Source: Pseudomonadota bacterium
Lineage (GTDB): Bacteria > Pseudomonadota > Alphaproteobacteria > Rhizobiales > Phreatobacteraceae
DNA length: 64,000 nucleotides
Reading direction: 5' to 3'
Assembly: GCA_020161695.1 (NCBI GenBank)
Contig: JAIUOO010000001.1
Span: 434,001-498,000 of the forward strand
This document shows, in pieces, positions 53,733 through 63,152 of this stretch. Within the stretch, counting starts at the first letter, position 1, and every line of letters begins with the position of its first letter. The notes beneath the pieces were generated by a model. That model had not been told where the DNA came from. It was given only the letters and a program-made list of their open reading frames with translations, and made no database searches. A program made the position numbers and the translations under genes.

Positions 53733-54428
53733 TCAGGCACCCTGTATGCGCGCGCCCGCGCGCCTGGCGAACCATTCCGAGGCAACCAGCGCGACGAGGG
53801 CGATGACGATGGCGATGACGGTCAGGCGCATCGCTGCCTCGTCGCCGCCGGGGGCCTGCGTGTAGGTGTAGATCGCCGCCGAAATGGTCTGCGTCTCGCC
53901 GGGAATGTTCGAGACGAACGTAATCGTCGCGCCGAACTCGCCCAGCGCCTTGGCGAAGCAGAGCACCATGCCGGCGAGGATGCCCGGCAGCGCCAGCGGC
54001 AGGGTGACGGTGAAGAACACTGCAAGAGGATTGGCGCCGAGCGTCGCGGCGGCCCGCTCCAGCTTCACGTCGGACGCCTCGATGGACAGCCGGATGGCGC
54101 GCACCAGCAGCGGAAAGCCCATCACCGCGCAGGCCAGCGCCGCGCCGGTCCAGCGGAACGAGAAAACGATGCCGAAATGCTCGGCGAGGAAGGCGCCGAC
54201 CGGGCCGCGCCGCCCCATGACGACGAGCAGCATGTAGCCGGTGACGACGGGCGGCAGCACCAGCGGCAGGTGAACGATGCCGTCGAGGATCGCCTTGCCC
54301 CAGAATTCCTTGCGGGCCAGCAGCCAGGCGATGGCGAGACCGAACGGCAGCGCGCAGACGGTCGCCCACGACGCGATCCGCAGCGACAGCTCGACGGCGG
54401 TCCATTCCTCAGGGGTCAGCGAGAACAT
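53733..54428 (-). CDS. modB: Molybdate ABC transporter permease, ModB type
   Basis: A 231-residue inner-membrane permease with about five helices. VELSLRIASWATVCALPFGL, HLPLVLPPVVTGYMLLVVMG, and the cytoplasmic EAA loop ERAAATLGANPLAVFFTVTLPLALPGI (parts AAATLGANP and TLPLALPGI), plus KALGEFGATITFVSNIPGETQTI, are near-diagnostic for ModB. Start ATG 54428 is chosen. Unusually no modA or modC is adjacent: the next genes are pncB downstream and a peptide transporter upstream. A ModE-like dyad lies just in front of it. Confidence 0.9.
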   Translation of the reverse strand: MFSLTPEEWTAVELSLRIASWATVCALPFGLAIAWLLARKEFWGKAILDGIVHLPLVLPPVVTGYMLLVVMGRRGPVGAFLAEHFGIVFSFRWTGAALACAVMGFPLLVRAIRLSIEASDVKLERAAATLGANPLAVFFTVTLPLALPGILAGMVLCFAKALGEFGATITFVSNIPGETQTISAAIYTYTQAPGGDEAAMRLTVIAIVIALVALVASEWFARRAGARIQGA

Positions 54429-54441
54429 GCGGCGGTCCCGA

Positions 54442-54473
54442 TTGGCGCTATATCGAAACAGGTATAGCGCCAA
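54442..54473. promoter_or_regulatory. ModE-like molybdate box
   Basis: TTGGCGCTATA (54442-54452) and TATAGCGCCAA (54463-54473) are a perfect 11-nt inverted repeat with a 10-nt spacer. The CGCTATA-N10-TATAGCG arrangement equals the spacing of the classical ModE box. It ends 13 nt from the modB start codon, so Mo-bound ModE would repress modB. Confidence 0.75.
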
Positions 54474-54495
54474 ATCGTGCCGCGCGTCAGCAGTC

Positions 54496-56130
54496 CTAGA
54501 CGGAGACGGCCTCGCGCTTGACGCCGAATTCGCGGCCGGGGATCGAGGCGAGCAGCGCCTGCGTATACGGGTGCTGCGGATCGCCGAAGACCTTGCCGAT
54601 GGGGCCGGCCTCGACCACCTCGCCGTTCTTCATCACCGCGACGAGGTCGCAGACCTGCGCGGCCACCCTGAGGTCGTGGGTGATGAAGACGATGGAGAGG
54701 CCCAGCCGCTGGCGCAGTTCCGCGAGCAGCCGCAGCACCTGCGCCTGAACCGAGACGTCGAGGGCGGAAACCGCTTCGTCCGCCACCAGCACTTCCGGCT
54801 GCAGCGCGAGCGCGCGCGCGAGGCCGATGCGCTGGCGCTGGCCGCCGGAGAATTCGTGCGGATAGCGGTCGGTCGCCGCCGGATCGAGCCCGACCAGCGA
54901 GAAGAGCTCCTTGGCCTTGGCCAGCGCCTCGGCGCGATCCATGCCATGGACGATGGGGCCCTGCGCCACCAGTTCGCCGGCCTTGCGGCGCGGATTGAGC
55001 GAGGCGAAGGGGTCCTGGAAGACCATCTGGATATGCCGGGTCGCGCGCCGCATCTCCTCGCGCGAGAGCTTGGCGAGATCGCGGCCGTTGAGGTTGATCA
55101 CGCCGGTATCGGGATCGATCAGGCGCACGATGCAGCGCGCCAGCGTCGACTTGCCCGAGCCGGATTCACCGACGATGCCGATGGTGCCGCCCTTGGGCAG
55201 CGACAGGGTCACGTCCTTCACCGCATGGGTGACGCGGACGCCGCGGCCGAGGAAGCCGCCGGTGCGGAAGGTCTTCGACACATGCTCGACGGCGAGGATC
55301 GTCTCGCCCGACAGGGGCCGCGGCGGCGGCGCCTTCAGCGGCGGCACGGCGGCGATGAGCTGCTTCGTATAGGGGTGCTGCGGATCGTCGAGGATCTGCG
55401 CGGCAGGCCCCTGCTCGACCACGAGGCCGTGCTGCATCACCGCGACGCGGTCTGCAATCTCGGCGACGACGCCGAAATCGTGGGTGATGAACAGGACCGC
55501 CGTGCCCTTGCGCGCCTGAAGATCGCGGATGAGGGCGAGGATCTGCGCCTGCGTCGTCACATCGAGCGCGGTCGTCGGCTCGTCGGCGATCAGCACTTTC
55601 GGATCGAGGGCGAGCGCCATGGCGATCATGGCGCGCTGGCGCTGGCCGCCGGAGAGCTCGTGCGGATAGGCCCGCGCGGCGAGCTTGGGGTCCGGGATGC
55701 GGACTTCCTCCAGAAGCGAGAGAACCCGCTCGGTGATCGCCGCGCCCTTGAGCTTCGTGTGGATGGCGAACATCTCGCCGATCTGGTCGCCGATGGTGCG
55801 CAGCGGATTGAGCGCCGTCATCGGTTCCTGGAAGATCATCGCGATGCCGGCGCCGCGCACGTCGCGCATCTCGGCTTCGGTGAGCTGCGTCAGGTCGCGC
55901 CCGTCGAACAGCACCTTGCCGCCGTCGATCTCCACGCCGCCCGGCAGAAGCCGCATGATGGCATTGGCGGTCATCGACTTGCCGGAGCCGGATTCGCCGA
56001 CGACGCAGAGAATCTCGTTCGACGAGATCGCCAGCGACACGTCCTTCATGGCGTGCGGGCGGTCGGCGCCCGCCGGCAGGCGGACGCTCAGGGCATCGAG
56101 CGTCAGGACGGCGGGGGATGCGTCGGTCAT
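54496..56130 (-). CDS. ABC transporter ATP-binding protein, duplicated (DppDF/YejF type)
   Basis: A 544-residue protein with two complete ATPase domains of the oligopeptide/opine family. The first has [20 protein letters not shown] and [14 protein letters not shown]; the second [20 protein letters not shown] and [14 protein letters not shown] (Ala replaces Pro in the last). Each has the C-terminal [10 protein letters not shown] or [10 protein letters not shown] motif of peptide transporters. It overlaps the DppC start by four nt. The domains correspond to DppD (about 1-260) and DppF (about 280-540). Confidence 0.94.
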   Translation of the reverse strand: MTDASPAVLTLDALSVRLPAGADRPHAMKDVSLAISSNEILCVVGESGSGKSMTANAIMRLLPGGVEIDGGKVLFDGRDLTQLTEAEMRDVRGAGIAMIFQEPMTALNPLRTIGDQIGEMFAIHTKLKGAAITERVLSLLEEVRIPDPKLAARAYPHELSGGQRQRAMIAMALALDPKVLIADEPTTALDVTTQAQILALIRDLQARKGTAVLFITHDFGVVAEIADRVAVMQHGLVVEQGPAAQILDDPQHPYTKQLIAAVPPLKAPPPRPLSGETILAVEHVSKTFRTGGFLGRGVRVTHAVKDVTLSLPKGGTIGIVGESGSGKSTLARCIVRLIDPDTGVINLNGRDLAKLSREEMRRATRHIQMVFQDPFASLNPRRKAGELVAQGPIVHGMDRAEALAKAKELFSLVGLDPAATDRYPHEFSGGQRQRIGLARALALQPEVLVADEAVSALDVSVQAQVLRLLAELRQRLGLSIVFITHDLRVAAQVCDLVAVMKNGEVVEAGPIGKVFGDPQHPYTQALLASIPGREFGVKREAVSV

Positions 56131-56957
56131 CGGCCCTTGAGCCTCGGGTTGAGGGCGTCGTTGAGGCCCTGGCCCACCAGCGAGACGGCGAGCACGGTGA
56201 CGAGGATGGCGATGCCGGGAATGGCCGAGACGTACCACTGCACGCGCAGCACGTCGCGGCCGAGGCCGATCAGGTTGCCCCAGGAGGCGACGTTCGGATC
56301 GGACAGACGCAGGAAGGCGAGCGCGCTTTCGAGCAGGATCGACACGGCCATGACCACGCTCGCATAGACGATGACCGGCGGCAGGGCATTGGGCAGGATT
56401 TCGCCGAAGATCAGCTTCATGTCCTTGAGGCCGAGGGTCCGGCCGGCCTGCACGAACTCGCGGTTGCGCAGCGACAGGAATTCGGCGCGCGTCAGGCGGG
56501 CTGGCGCCGGCCAGGACACGATGCCGATGGCGATGATCACCGTCGTGATGTTGGAGCCGAACACCGCGACGAGAACCAGCAGCAGCAGGAAGTTCGGCAG
56601 CGTCTGGAACGCCTCGGTGATGCGCATCAGCACATTGTCGACCCAGCCGCCGTAATAGCCGGAGACCGCGCCGATCACGATGCCGATGATCACGGCGATG
56701 ACCGTCGCCACGCCGCCGATCAGCAGCGAGATGCGCGCGCCGTAGAAGATCTGCGCGGCGATGTCGCGGCCGGAATTGTCGGTGCCGAGGGGAAAGCGCG
56801 GATTGGCGAAGGGCCAGACCAGCGGCCGGCCGGCCAGCGCCAGCGGATCGCGCGGGAAGAACCAGCCCGCGCTGACCGCCATGGCGATGACGCAGAGCAA
56901 CAGGAACAGGCCGATGACGGCCGGCGGCGAACGGAAATAGGCGCGAACGAAAGCCAC
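56127..56957 (-). CDS. ABC transporter permease, DppC type
   Basis: A 276-residue inner-membrane permease. PRFPLGTDNSGRDIAAQIFYGARIS is the DppC signature (key TDNSGRDIAAQ), with RAEFLSLRNREFVQAGRTLGL (EAA loop) and LLESALAFLRLSDPNVASWG. It has about five to six helices. The start is GTG 56957, with GGAGGG upstream, four nt after the DppB stop. Confidence 0.92.
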   Translation of the reverse strand: MAFVRAYFRSPPAVIGLFLLLCVIAMAVSAGWFFPRDPLALAGRPLVWPFANPRFPLGTDNSGRDIAAQIFYGARISLLIGGVATVIAVIIGIVIGAVSGYYGGWVDNVLMRITEAFQTLPNFLLLLVLVAVFGSNITTVIIAIGIVSWPAPARLTRAEFLSLRNREFVQAGRTLGLKDMKLIFGEILPNALPPVIVYASVVMAVSILLESALAFLRLSDPNVASWGNLIGLGRDVLRVQWYVSAIPGIAILVTVLAVSLVGQGLNDALNPRLKGR

Positions 56958-56960
56958 CGC

Positions 56961-57938
56961 TCAGCCCTCCGTCTTGATGCGTGGGTCGAGCCGCGCATAG
57001 ACGAGATCGACGACGAAATTGACGGCGATCACGAGCAGCGCCGAGACGAAGATGATGCCGAGCAAGGTGTTCAGGTCGCGCTGGACGACGCTCTCATAGG
57101 CGAGCCGCCCGAGCCCCGGCAGCGAGAAGACGCTCTCCACCACCACCGAGCCGCCGAGCATGGTGCCGGCCTGAAGGCCGATCAGCGTGACCATCGGCAA
57201 CAGCGCGTTGCGGAGCACGTGCCGGACGACGACGCGCGTCTCGTCCAGGCCCTTGGCGCGTGCGGTGCGGACGAAGTCGAGCGTCAGCACCTCCAGCATG
57301 GAAGCGCGCATGATGCGCAGGTAGATGGCCAGGAAGATCAGGCCCAGCGTCAGGGTCGGCAGGACGAGGTGCCGCGCCGTGTCCAGCACCAGCCAGATGC
57401 CTTCCTTGACCTGCGTGATGTCGCTGAGGCCGCCGGCCGGCAGCCATTGCAGGTAGATCGAGAAGACGACGATCGCCATCAGCCCGAACCAGAATGACGG
57501 CGTCGCGTAGAAGATCAGGCCGAGCGTCGAGATCAGCGTGTCGGGCCAGCGATTGACGCCGCGCGCCGCGATGACGCCGAAGACGATGCCGAAGAAGAAG
57601 GCAAAGGACAGCGACGCGGTCATCAGGAGGATGGTCGCCGGCAGGCGCTCGGCGATGACCTGCGCCACGGGCTTGCCGTAGATGGCCGAGAAGCCGAGGT
57701 CGAAGCGGATGAGCCGCCAGAGATAATTGCCAAGCTGGGCGGTCACCGAGAGGTCGAGGCCGTAGAAGCGGCGCAAATCCTCTGCGGTGCGGGCGTCGCC
57801 GCCGCCCATCTGCGCCATCATCGCGTCCACCGTGTCGCCGGGCGCGAGCTGGAGCAGCAGGAAGACGCCGACCAGGATCAGGATCAGCGTCGGGATCGAG
57901 GCGGCCAGTCGCCGCCCCGCAAGTCTCAGGATATGCAT
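56961..57938 (-). CDS. ABC transporter permease, DppB type
   Basis: A 325-residue permease. RRLAASIPTLILILVGVFLL starts the family; LAPGDTVDAMM, YGLDLSVTAQLGNYLWRLI and the EAA loop DFVRTARAKGLDETRVVVRH with GGSVVVESVFSLPGLGRL are complete DppB motifs. About six helices. It lies between the substrate-binding gene and dppC, as in typical A-B-C-DF order. Confidence 0.94.
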   Translation of the reverse strand: MHILRLAGRRLAASIPTLILILVGVFLLLQLAPGDTVDAMMAQMGGGDARTAEDLRRFYGLDLSVTAQLGNYLWRLIRFDLGFSAIYGKPVAQVIAERLPATILLMTASLSFAFFFGIVFGVIAARGVNRWPDTLISTLGLIFYATPSFWFGLMAIVVFSIYLQWLPAGGLSDITQVKEGIWLVLDTARHLVLPTLTLGLIFLAIYLRIMRASMLEVLTLDFVRTARAKGLDETRVVVRHVLRNALLPMVTLIGLQAGTMLGGSVVVESVFSLPGLGRLAYESVVQRDLNTLLGIIFVSALLVIAVNFVVDLVYARLDPRIKTEG

Positions 57939-57968
57939 GGCTTCAGGCCGCCCGTGACATTCGTGCCG

Positions 57969-59570
57969 TCACTCGGCCAACCAAAGATCGTGCCAGGAGG
58001 TGGAGCCCCAGCGCGGCGTGTTCGAGTGGTTGCGGGCCTTGGCGGTGATGACCGTGACGAAGATCTGCTCGATCGGCATCCAGATCATCAGTTCGCCGTT
58101 GGCGCGCTTGACGAAATCGCCGTAGAGCGCCTTGCGCTTGGCCGCGTCGACCTCGGTCGCGGCGTCGTCGATGATCTTGTCGAGGGTCGCGTCGGCGACG
58201 CCCCACTGGTTGGTCCAGGGCGCGCCGACCGGCTGTCCCGACCGATACCAGACCGTGGTCGAGACCGCGGGATCGTTGCGGTACTGGTGCCAGCCCGTCG
58301 CCAGGTCGAAGGCGTGGTCGGCATAGACCGACTTCAGGAAGCCGCCGCCGTCGTTGCGGACGATCTCGACCCTGACGCCGACCTCGCCCAGCGACTGCTG
58401 GATGAAGGTGGACCACAGCGAGATGTCCTCGCCCCACGGCGCCGGCAGGAGACGCAGCGTCAGGCGCGTGCCGCCGGCGCCGGGGCGCAGGCCCGCCTCG
58501 TCGAGCAGCTTGATCGCCTTGGCCTTGTCGTAGGGGTACTGCGGCGTGTTGGCGCCCGGATAGAAATCCGTCGAGACCGACGGGATCGGGCCGGTGCCGA
58601 TCTTGGCGAAGTCGCCGAGGAAGTTCTCGATGAAGAACGGCACGTTGATCGCGTGGGCGAGCGCCTGGCGAACCTTGATGTCGGCCAGTTCCTTGCGTCG
58701 GAAGTTGAATTCCAGCGTGTTGGTGCGGGCGTTGCCCTCGTTGCCCTTGGTCGAGACGACGAAGCGCGGATCCTTGCCGAGGCGAGCCATGTCGGAAATG
58801 GTCAGGCCCGAGAACGGCGAATAGTGCAGCTGGCCGGCCTCCATCTGCGCGGCAGCGGCGGCGCGATCGGTGATGACGCGCCAGACGATGCGGTCGAGAT
58901 TGGCCGGTCCGCGCCAGTAGCCGTCGTGACGCTCGGCGATGACGTGCTGGCCGCGCTCGTAGCTGACGAACTTGAACGGGCCGGTGCCGACGGGCGCGAG
59001 GTTGACCGGGTTCTGGCGGATGTCGCCCTTGCCTTCATAGAGGTGGCGCGGCGAGATGTAGCCGAGATCGGGCAGCGCGCGCAGCAACAGGTTCAGCGGC
59101 ATGGGCCGCTCGTAGCGGAAGATCGCGGTGTGCGGATCGGGCGTGTCGACGGCGGTCAGGAACAGCTGCAGCGTCGAGCCGTAATTGAGGATCTTCTTCC
59201 ACATCTCCATGGCGGTGAACTGCACGTCCGCCGAGGTGAAGGGCTTGCCGTCGTGCCAGGTCACGCCCTGGCGCAGCTTGAAAGTGATGGTTTTGCCGTC
59301 CGGCGTCGCCTCCCAGCTCGTCGCCAGCACGCCGACCGGGTTGCCGGCGGCGTCCAGATCGACCAGCGCCTCCTGGATCTTGCCGCCGATGATGTAGACG
59401 CCGGTCGAGGCCTGGAGGCTCGGATTGAGCTGGCGCTGTTCGGCGCCGTAGTGGACCACGAAGACGCCGCCCTTGCGCGGCGCCTGCTGGGCGAAGGCGC
59501 GGAACGGATCGACGACGTTTGCGGCGATCGCCGCCGAAGTCATGAGCGCGGCGCGGCGGGTGAAGTCCAT
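57969..59570 (-). CDS. ABC transporter substrate-binding protein, DppA/OppA family
   Basis: A 533-residue periplasmic protein. MDFTRRAALMTSAAIAANVV is a twin-arginine-like signal. LRQGVTWHDGKPFTSADVQF, NPVGTGPFKF-like APVGTGPFKFVSYERG and RQALAHAINVPFFIENFLG are SBP_bac_5 motifs. GGAGG lies nine nt before ATG 59570. The ligand could be a peptide, opine or cyclic compound. It is the most upstream gene of the importer on this strand. Confidence 0.92.
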   Translation of the reverse strand: MDFTRRAALMTSAAIAANVVDPFRAFAQQAPRKGGVFVVHYGAEQRQLNPSLQASTGVYIIGGKIQEALVDLDAAGNPVGVLATSWEATPDGKTITFKLRQGVTWHDGKPFTSADVQFTAMEMWKKILNYGSTLQLFLTAVDTPDPHTAIFRYERPMPLNLLLRALPDLGYISPRHLYEGKGDIRQNPVNLAPVGTGPFKFVSYERGQHVIAERHDGYWRGPANLDRIVWRVITDRAAAAAQMEAGQLHYSPFSGLTISDMARLGKDPRFVVSTKGNEGNARTNTLEFNFRRKELADIKVRQALAHAINVPFFIENFLGDFAKIGTGPIPSVSTDFYPGANTPQYPYDKAKAIKLLDEAGLRPGAGGTRLTLRLLPAPWGEDISLWSTFIQQSLGEVGVRVEIVRNDGGGFLKSVYADHAFDLATGWHQYRNDPAVSTTVWYRSGQPVGAPWTNQWGVADATLDKIIDDAATEVDAAKRKALYGDFVKRANGELMIWMPIEQIFVTVITAKARNHSNTPRWGSTSWHDLWLAE

Positions 59571-59664
59571 GGCAGGGCCTCCTGGCGAATGGGCTTGGAA
59601 TGTACGATGGGGAACGGGGAAATCCCCGTCAATCATGCGGATGCTTGAAAAGTGGACGCGCCCG

Positions 59665-60513
59665 TCAATTGGGCACGAAGCTCACGATGACGCCGTTGAC
59701 GACCTTCGCGGGCACGCTGACCTGCTCCTCGCCGTGGGCGACGCCGCCGGAAGCAGCCTTGGCCTTGGCAAGATCGGCCGTGCCGAGCACCAGCGCGACA
59801 GCGCCTTCCGAAGCCGCGCCGTCACGGACGGCGGCCGGATATGCCGTCTCGAACTGCGCCTGATCGTAGAACAGGAAGTCGGCGCGCTTGCCGCCCGAGG
59901 GCACGCGCCAGCCGTCCGGCGTCTGAACCGCCGGCTCGTCGATCAGTCCGGCCATCTTCTGCGCGGAAGCCTTCGGATCGGCGGAGAGCACCTCGATGCG
60001 GACGATGCGCTTCGCTTCGTTGGCGTGTTTCTGGATTTCCGGGATCCACACCGTTTCGCGGGTCAGGTGCTGGCAGGCGAAGATGCGCATGCCGCCGGGA
60101 TTCTGGTCGAGCGGCCAGCGGAACACATTGAACCTGGCCTCGCCCGTCGAGCCGTTCGGCAGGTCGACCGGGCGGCCGAAATGAACGGGGCCGAGCGGCT
60201 CGAGGCCGCGCGCCTTGAGCTCGGCGGCGCCGGCGGCGGCGTCATCCGTGGTGAAGGCGGTGCGCTCGATGCCCTCGCGCCTGGCGAGGAAATCGCGCGT
60301 CGGCTTGTTCTGGTCGGTCTCGGTCAGGACGCCGAGCAGCTCGAGATAGTCGTCGCCGAACATGGTCGTGTAGTTGCCGGTGCCGAGCAGCGGCGAATGC
60401 GTGCCGCGCGGCGACATGGTGAAGCCGATACGGCCCCAGGCTTTCGCAGCCGCATCAAGATCACGCACCGTGACCACCACGTGGTCGACGCCCAGAATAT
60501 GCTTCAGCGGCAT
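59665..60513 (-). CDS. VOC (glyoxalase-like domain) family protein
   Basis: A 282-residue VOC-superfamily protein. KHILGVDHVVVTVRDLDAAA is a typical first strand-helix with the metal-binding His11; GDDYLELLGVLTE and GMRIFACQHLT contribute Glu/His positions, and VRIEVLSADP begins the second half. The substrate cannot be read from the sequence. It lies 94 nt before the substrate-binding protein of the peptide-type importer on the same strand and may belong to that transcript. Confidence 0.82.
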   Translation of the reverse strand: MPLKHILGVDHVVVTVRDLDAAAKAWGRIGFTMSPRGTHSPLLGTGNYTTMFGDDYLELLGVLTETDQNKPTRDFLARREGIERTAFTTDDAAAGAAELKARGLEPLGPVHFGRPVDLPNGSTGEARFNVFRWPLDQNPGGMRIFACQHLTRETVWIPEIQKHANEAKRIVRIEVLSADPKASAQKMAGLIDEPAVQTPDGWRVPSGGKRADFLFYDQAQFETAYPAAVRDGAASEGAVALVLGTADLAKAKAASGGVAHGEEQVSVPAKVVNGVIVSFVPN

Positions 60514-60866
60514 GTAACGCCCCTACCCTTCACGAACCAGCAGCACTGAGTTCAGCCCATGCCGCCGCCCAACGCAACGCGCCCAGACCGGCATTTCCGC
60601 CGTGGGGCCGCTGCACTGCATTCATAGCTCGCCGGAGACGAAACTTCCAACAGACCGAAGAAAATATAGGACAAAAAGAATATACATTCTACGCTCGGCA
60701 ATACAAACAGAATATTTTATCTCATATGCCGGGCTGACGCAGTGAAATGAGAATGCCCACGAAAACCGCCGTGCGACCTCTGCGCGAACGCGGCTTGCCG
60801 CCCTCGCGCAGCCCCGCTTTCATGGGCGCCGAACCGGATCATGACACATCCACCGGGAAAGTCTCC
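60514..60866. other. 353-nt gene-free gap with AT-rich control region
   Basis: I see no gene in this stretch, which separates the divergent VOC and DAO genes. The left half is ordinary GC-rich DNA. The segment 60650-60725 is strikingly AT-rich and probably carries the divergent promoters. A direct repeat in it is annotated separately. In-frame ATGs within 60747-60866 precede the DAO start but give no conserved protein. Confidence 0.7.
60671..60715. repeat. 13-nt direct repeat, 32-nt period, in promoter region
   Basis: ACAAAAAGAATAT (60671-60683) and ACAAACAGAATAT (60703-60715) differ at one position and are spaced 32 nt start to start, about three helical turns. The first copy overlaps the dyad AGAAT-ATAC-ATTCT (60677-60690). 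This suits a regulator binding side by side in front of the DAO or VOC gene. Confidence 0.5.
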
Positions 60867-62195
60867 ATGACACAGACATCGTCCGCACCCTGGCCGCCCT
60901 CGCTCTGGGCCGCGACAGCGCCGCCCGGCCCCGTGCTGCAGCCTGTCACCGGCGACGAGACGGCTGACGTCGTGGTCATCGGCGCGGGCTTCACGGGCCT
61001 CTCCACCGCCATCCACCTGCGCGAGATGGGCGTGGGCGTGACCGTGGTCGAGGCGGTCGAGCCCGGCTGGGGCGCGTCCGGACGCAATAACGGACAGGTG
61101 ATCCCGACGCTCGCCGGCCACGATCCATCGGGGATGACGGCCCGCCACGGTGAAGCGGGCGAGCGGTTCAACACGGTGCTGCGCGACAGCGCGCAGTATC
61201 TCTTCGAGACCGTGCGGAAATACGACATTCCGGCGGAGGCCGAGCAGGCCGGCTGGGTGCAGCCGGTCCATTCGCCCGGCCGGTTCAAGATCGCGGAAAA
61301 GCGCGTGCGCGAATGGTCGGCGATCGGCGCGCCGGTCGAATTGCTCGACCGCGCCGCCACCACGAAGATGCTCGGCTCGGAGGCCTGGTTCGGCGGCTTC
61401 TGGAACCCGACCGGTGGACATATCAACCCGCTCGCGCTCGCGCGCGGGCTCGCGCATGTGGCGGTGCGTCTCGGCGCCGTCATCCGCTCGCGCTCGCCGG
61501 TGCAGTCCTATGCGCGCGTGGGCGACAACTGGGTGGTCCGCACCGACAAGGGCTCGGTAACGGCGAGGGCCCTGGTGCTGGCCACCAATGCCTATACCGG
61601 CGAATTCAGCGACACGCTGAACCGCGACATCGCACGCGAGGTGATCCCGGTCATGTCGTGGCAGATGGCGACGCGCCCGATCAGCGACAACATCGCCAAG
61701 ACGATCATCCCCGACCGGCAGGCAATGTCGGATACCCATCGCGAGCTCTACTTCGCCCGCTGGGACGCCCGCAACCGCCTCGTCACCGGCGGCGCGGCCA
61801 TGGTGCCGGGGCGCGACGGCGACAACCTGCGCCCGCAGCTCGCCGCCCGTCTGAAGAAGCTCTGGCCCCAGCTGGGCGATATCGAGTTCGACTTCGTCTG
61901 GTCCGGCTATGTCGGCATGACGCCCGACAGCCTGCTGAAGCCGCAGGTGGCCGGCTTCCCGCGCTTCCACCGGCTCGGCCCGAACGGCTATGCCTGGGCA
62001 GGCTGCAACGGCCGGGCGGTCGCGCTTTCCGTCTCGCTCGGGCGGGAGCTGGCTAAGATCACGCAGGGGACACCGGAAGGCGAGCTCGGCCTGCCGTTCT
62101 CCGAGCCGACGCCGCAGCCGCTGCAGCCGCTGATCCGCCGCATCGCGCCCTTTGCCCTGCCGCTCTACCGGCGTCTGGACGCGCAGGAGATCTAG
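60867..62195 (+). CDS. FAD-dependent oxidoreductase, DAO family
   Basis: A 442-residue amine/amino-acid oxidase-like flavoprotein. DVVVIGAGFTGLSTAIHL (34-51) is the dinucleotide fold, GWGASGRNNGQVIPTLAGHD is the DAO-specific loop, and MTPDSLLKPQVAGFPRFHRL with YAWAGCNGRAVALS is the C-terminal FAD-binding part. It resembles gamma-glutamylputrescine oxidase-type proteins. ATG 60867 gives the expected N terminus. A cupin and a NIPSNAP gene follow within three nt each, forming a tight three-gene unit. Confidence 0.9.
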   Translation: MTQTSSAPWPPSLWAATAPPGPVLQPVTGDETADVVVIGAGFTGLSTAIHLREMGVGVTVVEAVEPGWGASGRNNGQVIPTLAGHDPSGMTARHGEAGERFNTVLRDSAQYLFETVRKYDIPAEAEQAGWVQPVHSPGRFKIAEKRVREWSAIGAPVELLDRAATTKMLGSEAWFGGFWNPTGGHINPLALARGLAHVAVRLGAVIRSRSPVQSYARVGDNWVVRTDKGSVTARALVLATNAYTGEFSDTLNRDIAREVIPVMSWQMATRPISDNIAKTIIPDRQAMSDTHRELYFARWDARNRLVTGGAAMVPGRDGDNLRPQLAARLKKLWPQLGDIEFDFVWSGYVGMTPDSLLKPQVAGFPRFHRLGPNGYAWAGCNGRAVALSVSLGRELAKITQGTPEGELGLPFSEPTPQPLQPLIRRIAPFALPLYRRLDAQEI

Positions 62196-62198
62196 GCC

Positions 62199-62711
62199 AT
62201 GACGGTTGAGAACCAGGCCGAGGTGAAGGTCATCGGTCCCGAGGACAGCGCCTCCTACTGGCAGCCGGTGCCGGCCAACGGCTTCGTGCGCTGCATCCTC
62301 AACCCCGGCACTGTGAAGTCGGAGAACCGCTTCGCCATGGGCACCCAGACGGTGGCCCCCGGCTGCCATATCCGCGAGCACACGCATGACCGGCACGAGG
62401 AGGTGATCCACGTCACCTCCGGCCGCGGCTTCGCGCGAATCGACGGCATGGACCAGCCGATGGAACCGGGCTCGACGGTGTTCATCGGCCGCGACCGCAA
62501 GCACGGCTTCGTCAATCCGGGACCGGAGCCGATGAGCTTCGTGTGGTTCCTGATGCCGGGCGGACTGGAGGATTTCTTCGCGGCCATCGGGCGCGAACGC
62601 AAACCCGGCGAGCCCGCACCCGAACCGTTCCCGCGCCCCGCGGATGTCGAGGCGATCGAGAAGCGGACCGTGTTCGGCTGGGCCGATCCGAGCCACAATC
62701 CCAAGGGTTGA
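62199..62711 (+). CDS. Cupin domain-containing protein
   Basis: A 170-residue cupin. Metal ligands appear in HIREHTHDRHEEVIHVTSGRG (key HTHDRHEE) and in the second motif PGSTVFIGRDRKHGFVNPG, with the His of KHGF. The C-terminal tail PEPFPRPADVEAIEKRTVF is extra. Dioxygenase, isomerase or binding roles are all possible. It starts three nt after the DAO stop and ends three nt before the NIPSNAP start. Confidence 0.85.
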   Translation: MTVENQAEVKVIGPEDSASYWQPVPANGFVRCILNPGTVKSENRFAMGTQTVAPGCHIREHTHDRHEEVIHVTSGRGFARIDGMDQPMEPGSTVFIGRDRKHGFVNPGPEPMSFVWFLMPGGLEDFFAAIGRERKPGEPAPEPFPRPADVEAIEKRTVFGWADPSHNPKG

Positions 62712-62714
62712 GAC

Positions 62715-63029
62715 ATGATCGTCGAGGAACGCGACTACCGCATCAAGGCCGGCCATCTCGCCGAGTTCGTCGGGCTCTACGAGGAGCACGGGCTGGCCAT
62801 CCAGAAGGAGATGCTCGGCACGTTCCACGGCTATTTCACGTCAGAGACGGCGGAGCTGAACCACGTCGTCGCGTGGTGGTCCTACGACAGCCTCGACGAC
62901 CGTCTCGCGCGCCGCGACCGGATGATGGCGGACCCGCGCTGGCAGATCTATCTCGGCATGGTGAAGGGCCTCGTGGAGACCCAGCACGTGCGGTTTCTCA
63001 GGCCGACGCGGTTCTCGCCGCTGAAGTGA
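62715..63029 (+). CDS. NIPSNAP family protein
   Basis: A 104-residue ferredoxin-like-fold protein. IVEERDYRIKAGHLAEFVGL, GYFTSETAELNHVVAWWSY and RDRMMADPRWQIYLGMVKGL are NIPSNAP/dimeric alpha-beta barrel motifs. These small proteins often accompany catabolic oxidoreductases; their reaction is unknown. It is the last gene of the DAO-cupin-NIPSNAP unit. Confidence 0.88.
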   Translation: MIVEERDYRIKAGHLAEFVGLYEEHGLAIQKEMLGTFHGYFTSETAELNHVVAWWSYDSLDDRLARRDRMMADPRWQIYLGMVKGLVETQHVRFLRPTRFSPLK

Positions 63030-63152
63030 GCGACTAGCCGTGCATGCTCCCCTGTCGGCGTGGCGCCTCAACATCAAGTCCGGCAATCTTGAACACCGCT
63101 CGGCACGCCACATCCCATGCTATGCTATTCGGCAAGCATAGGGAGGGAAACC

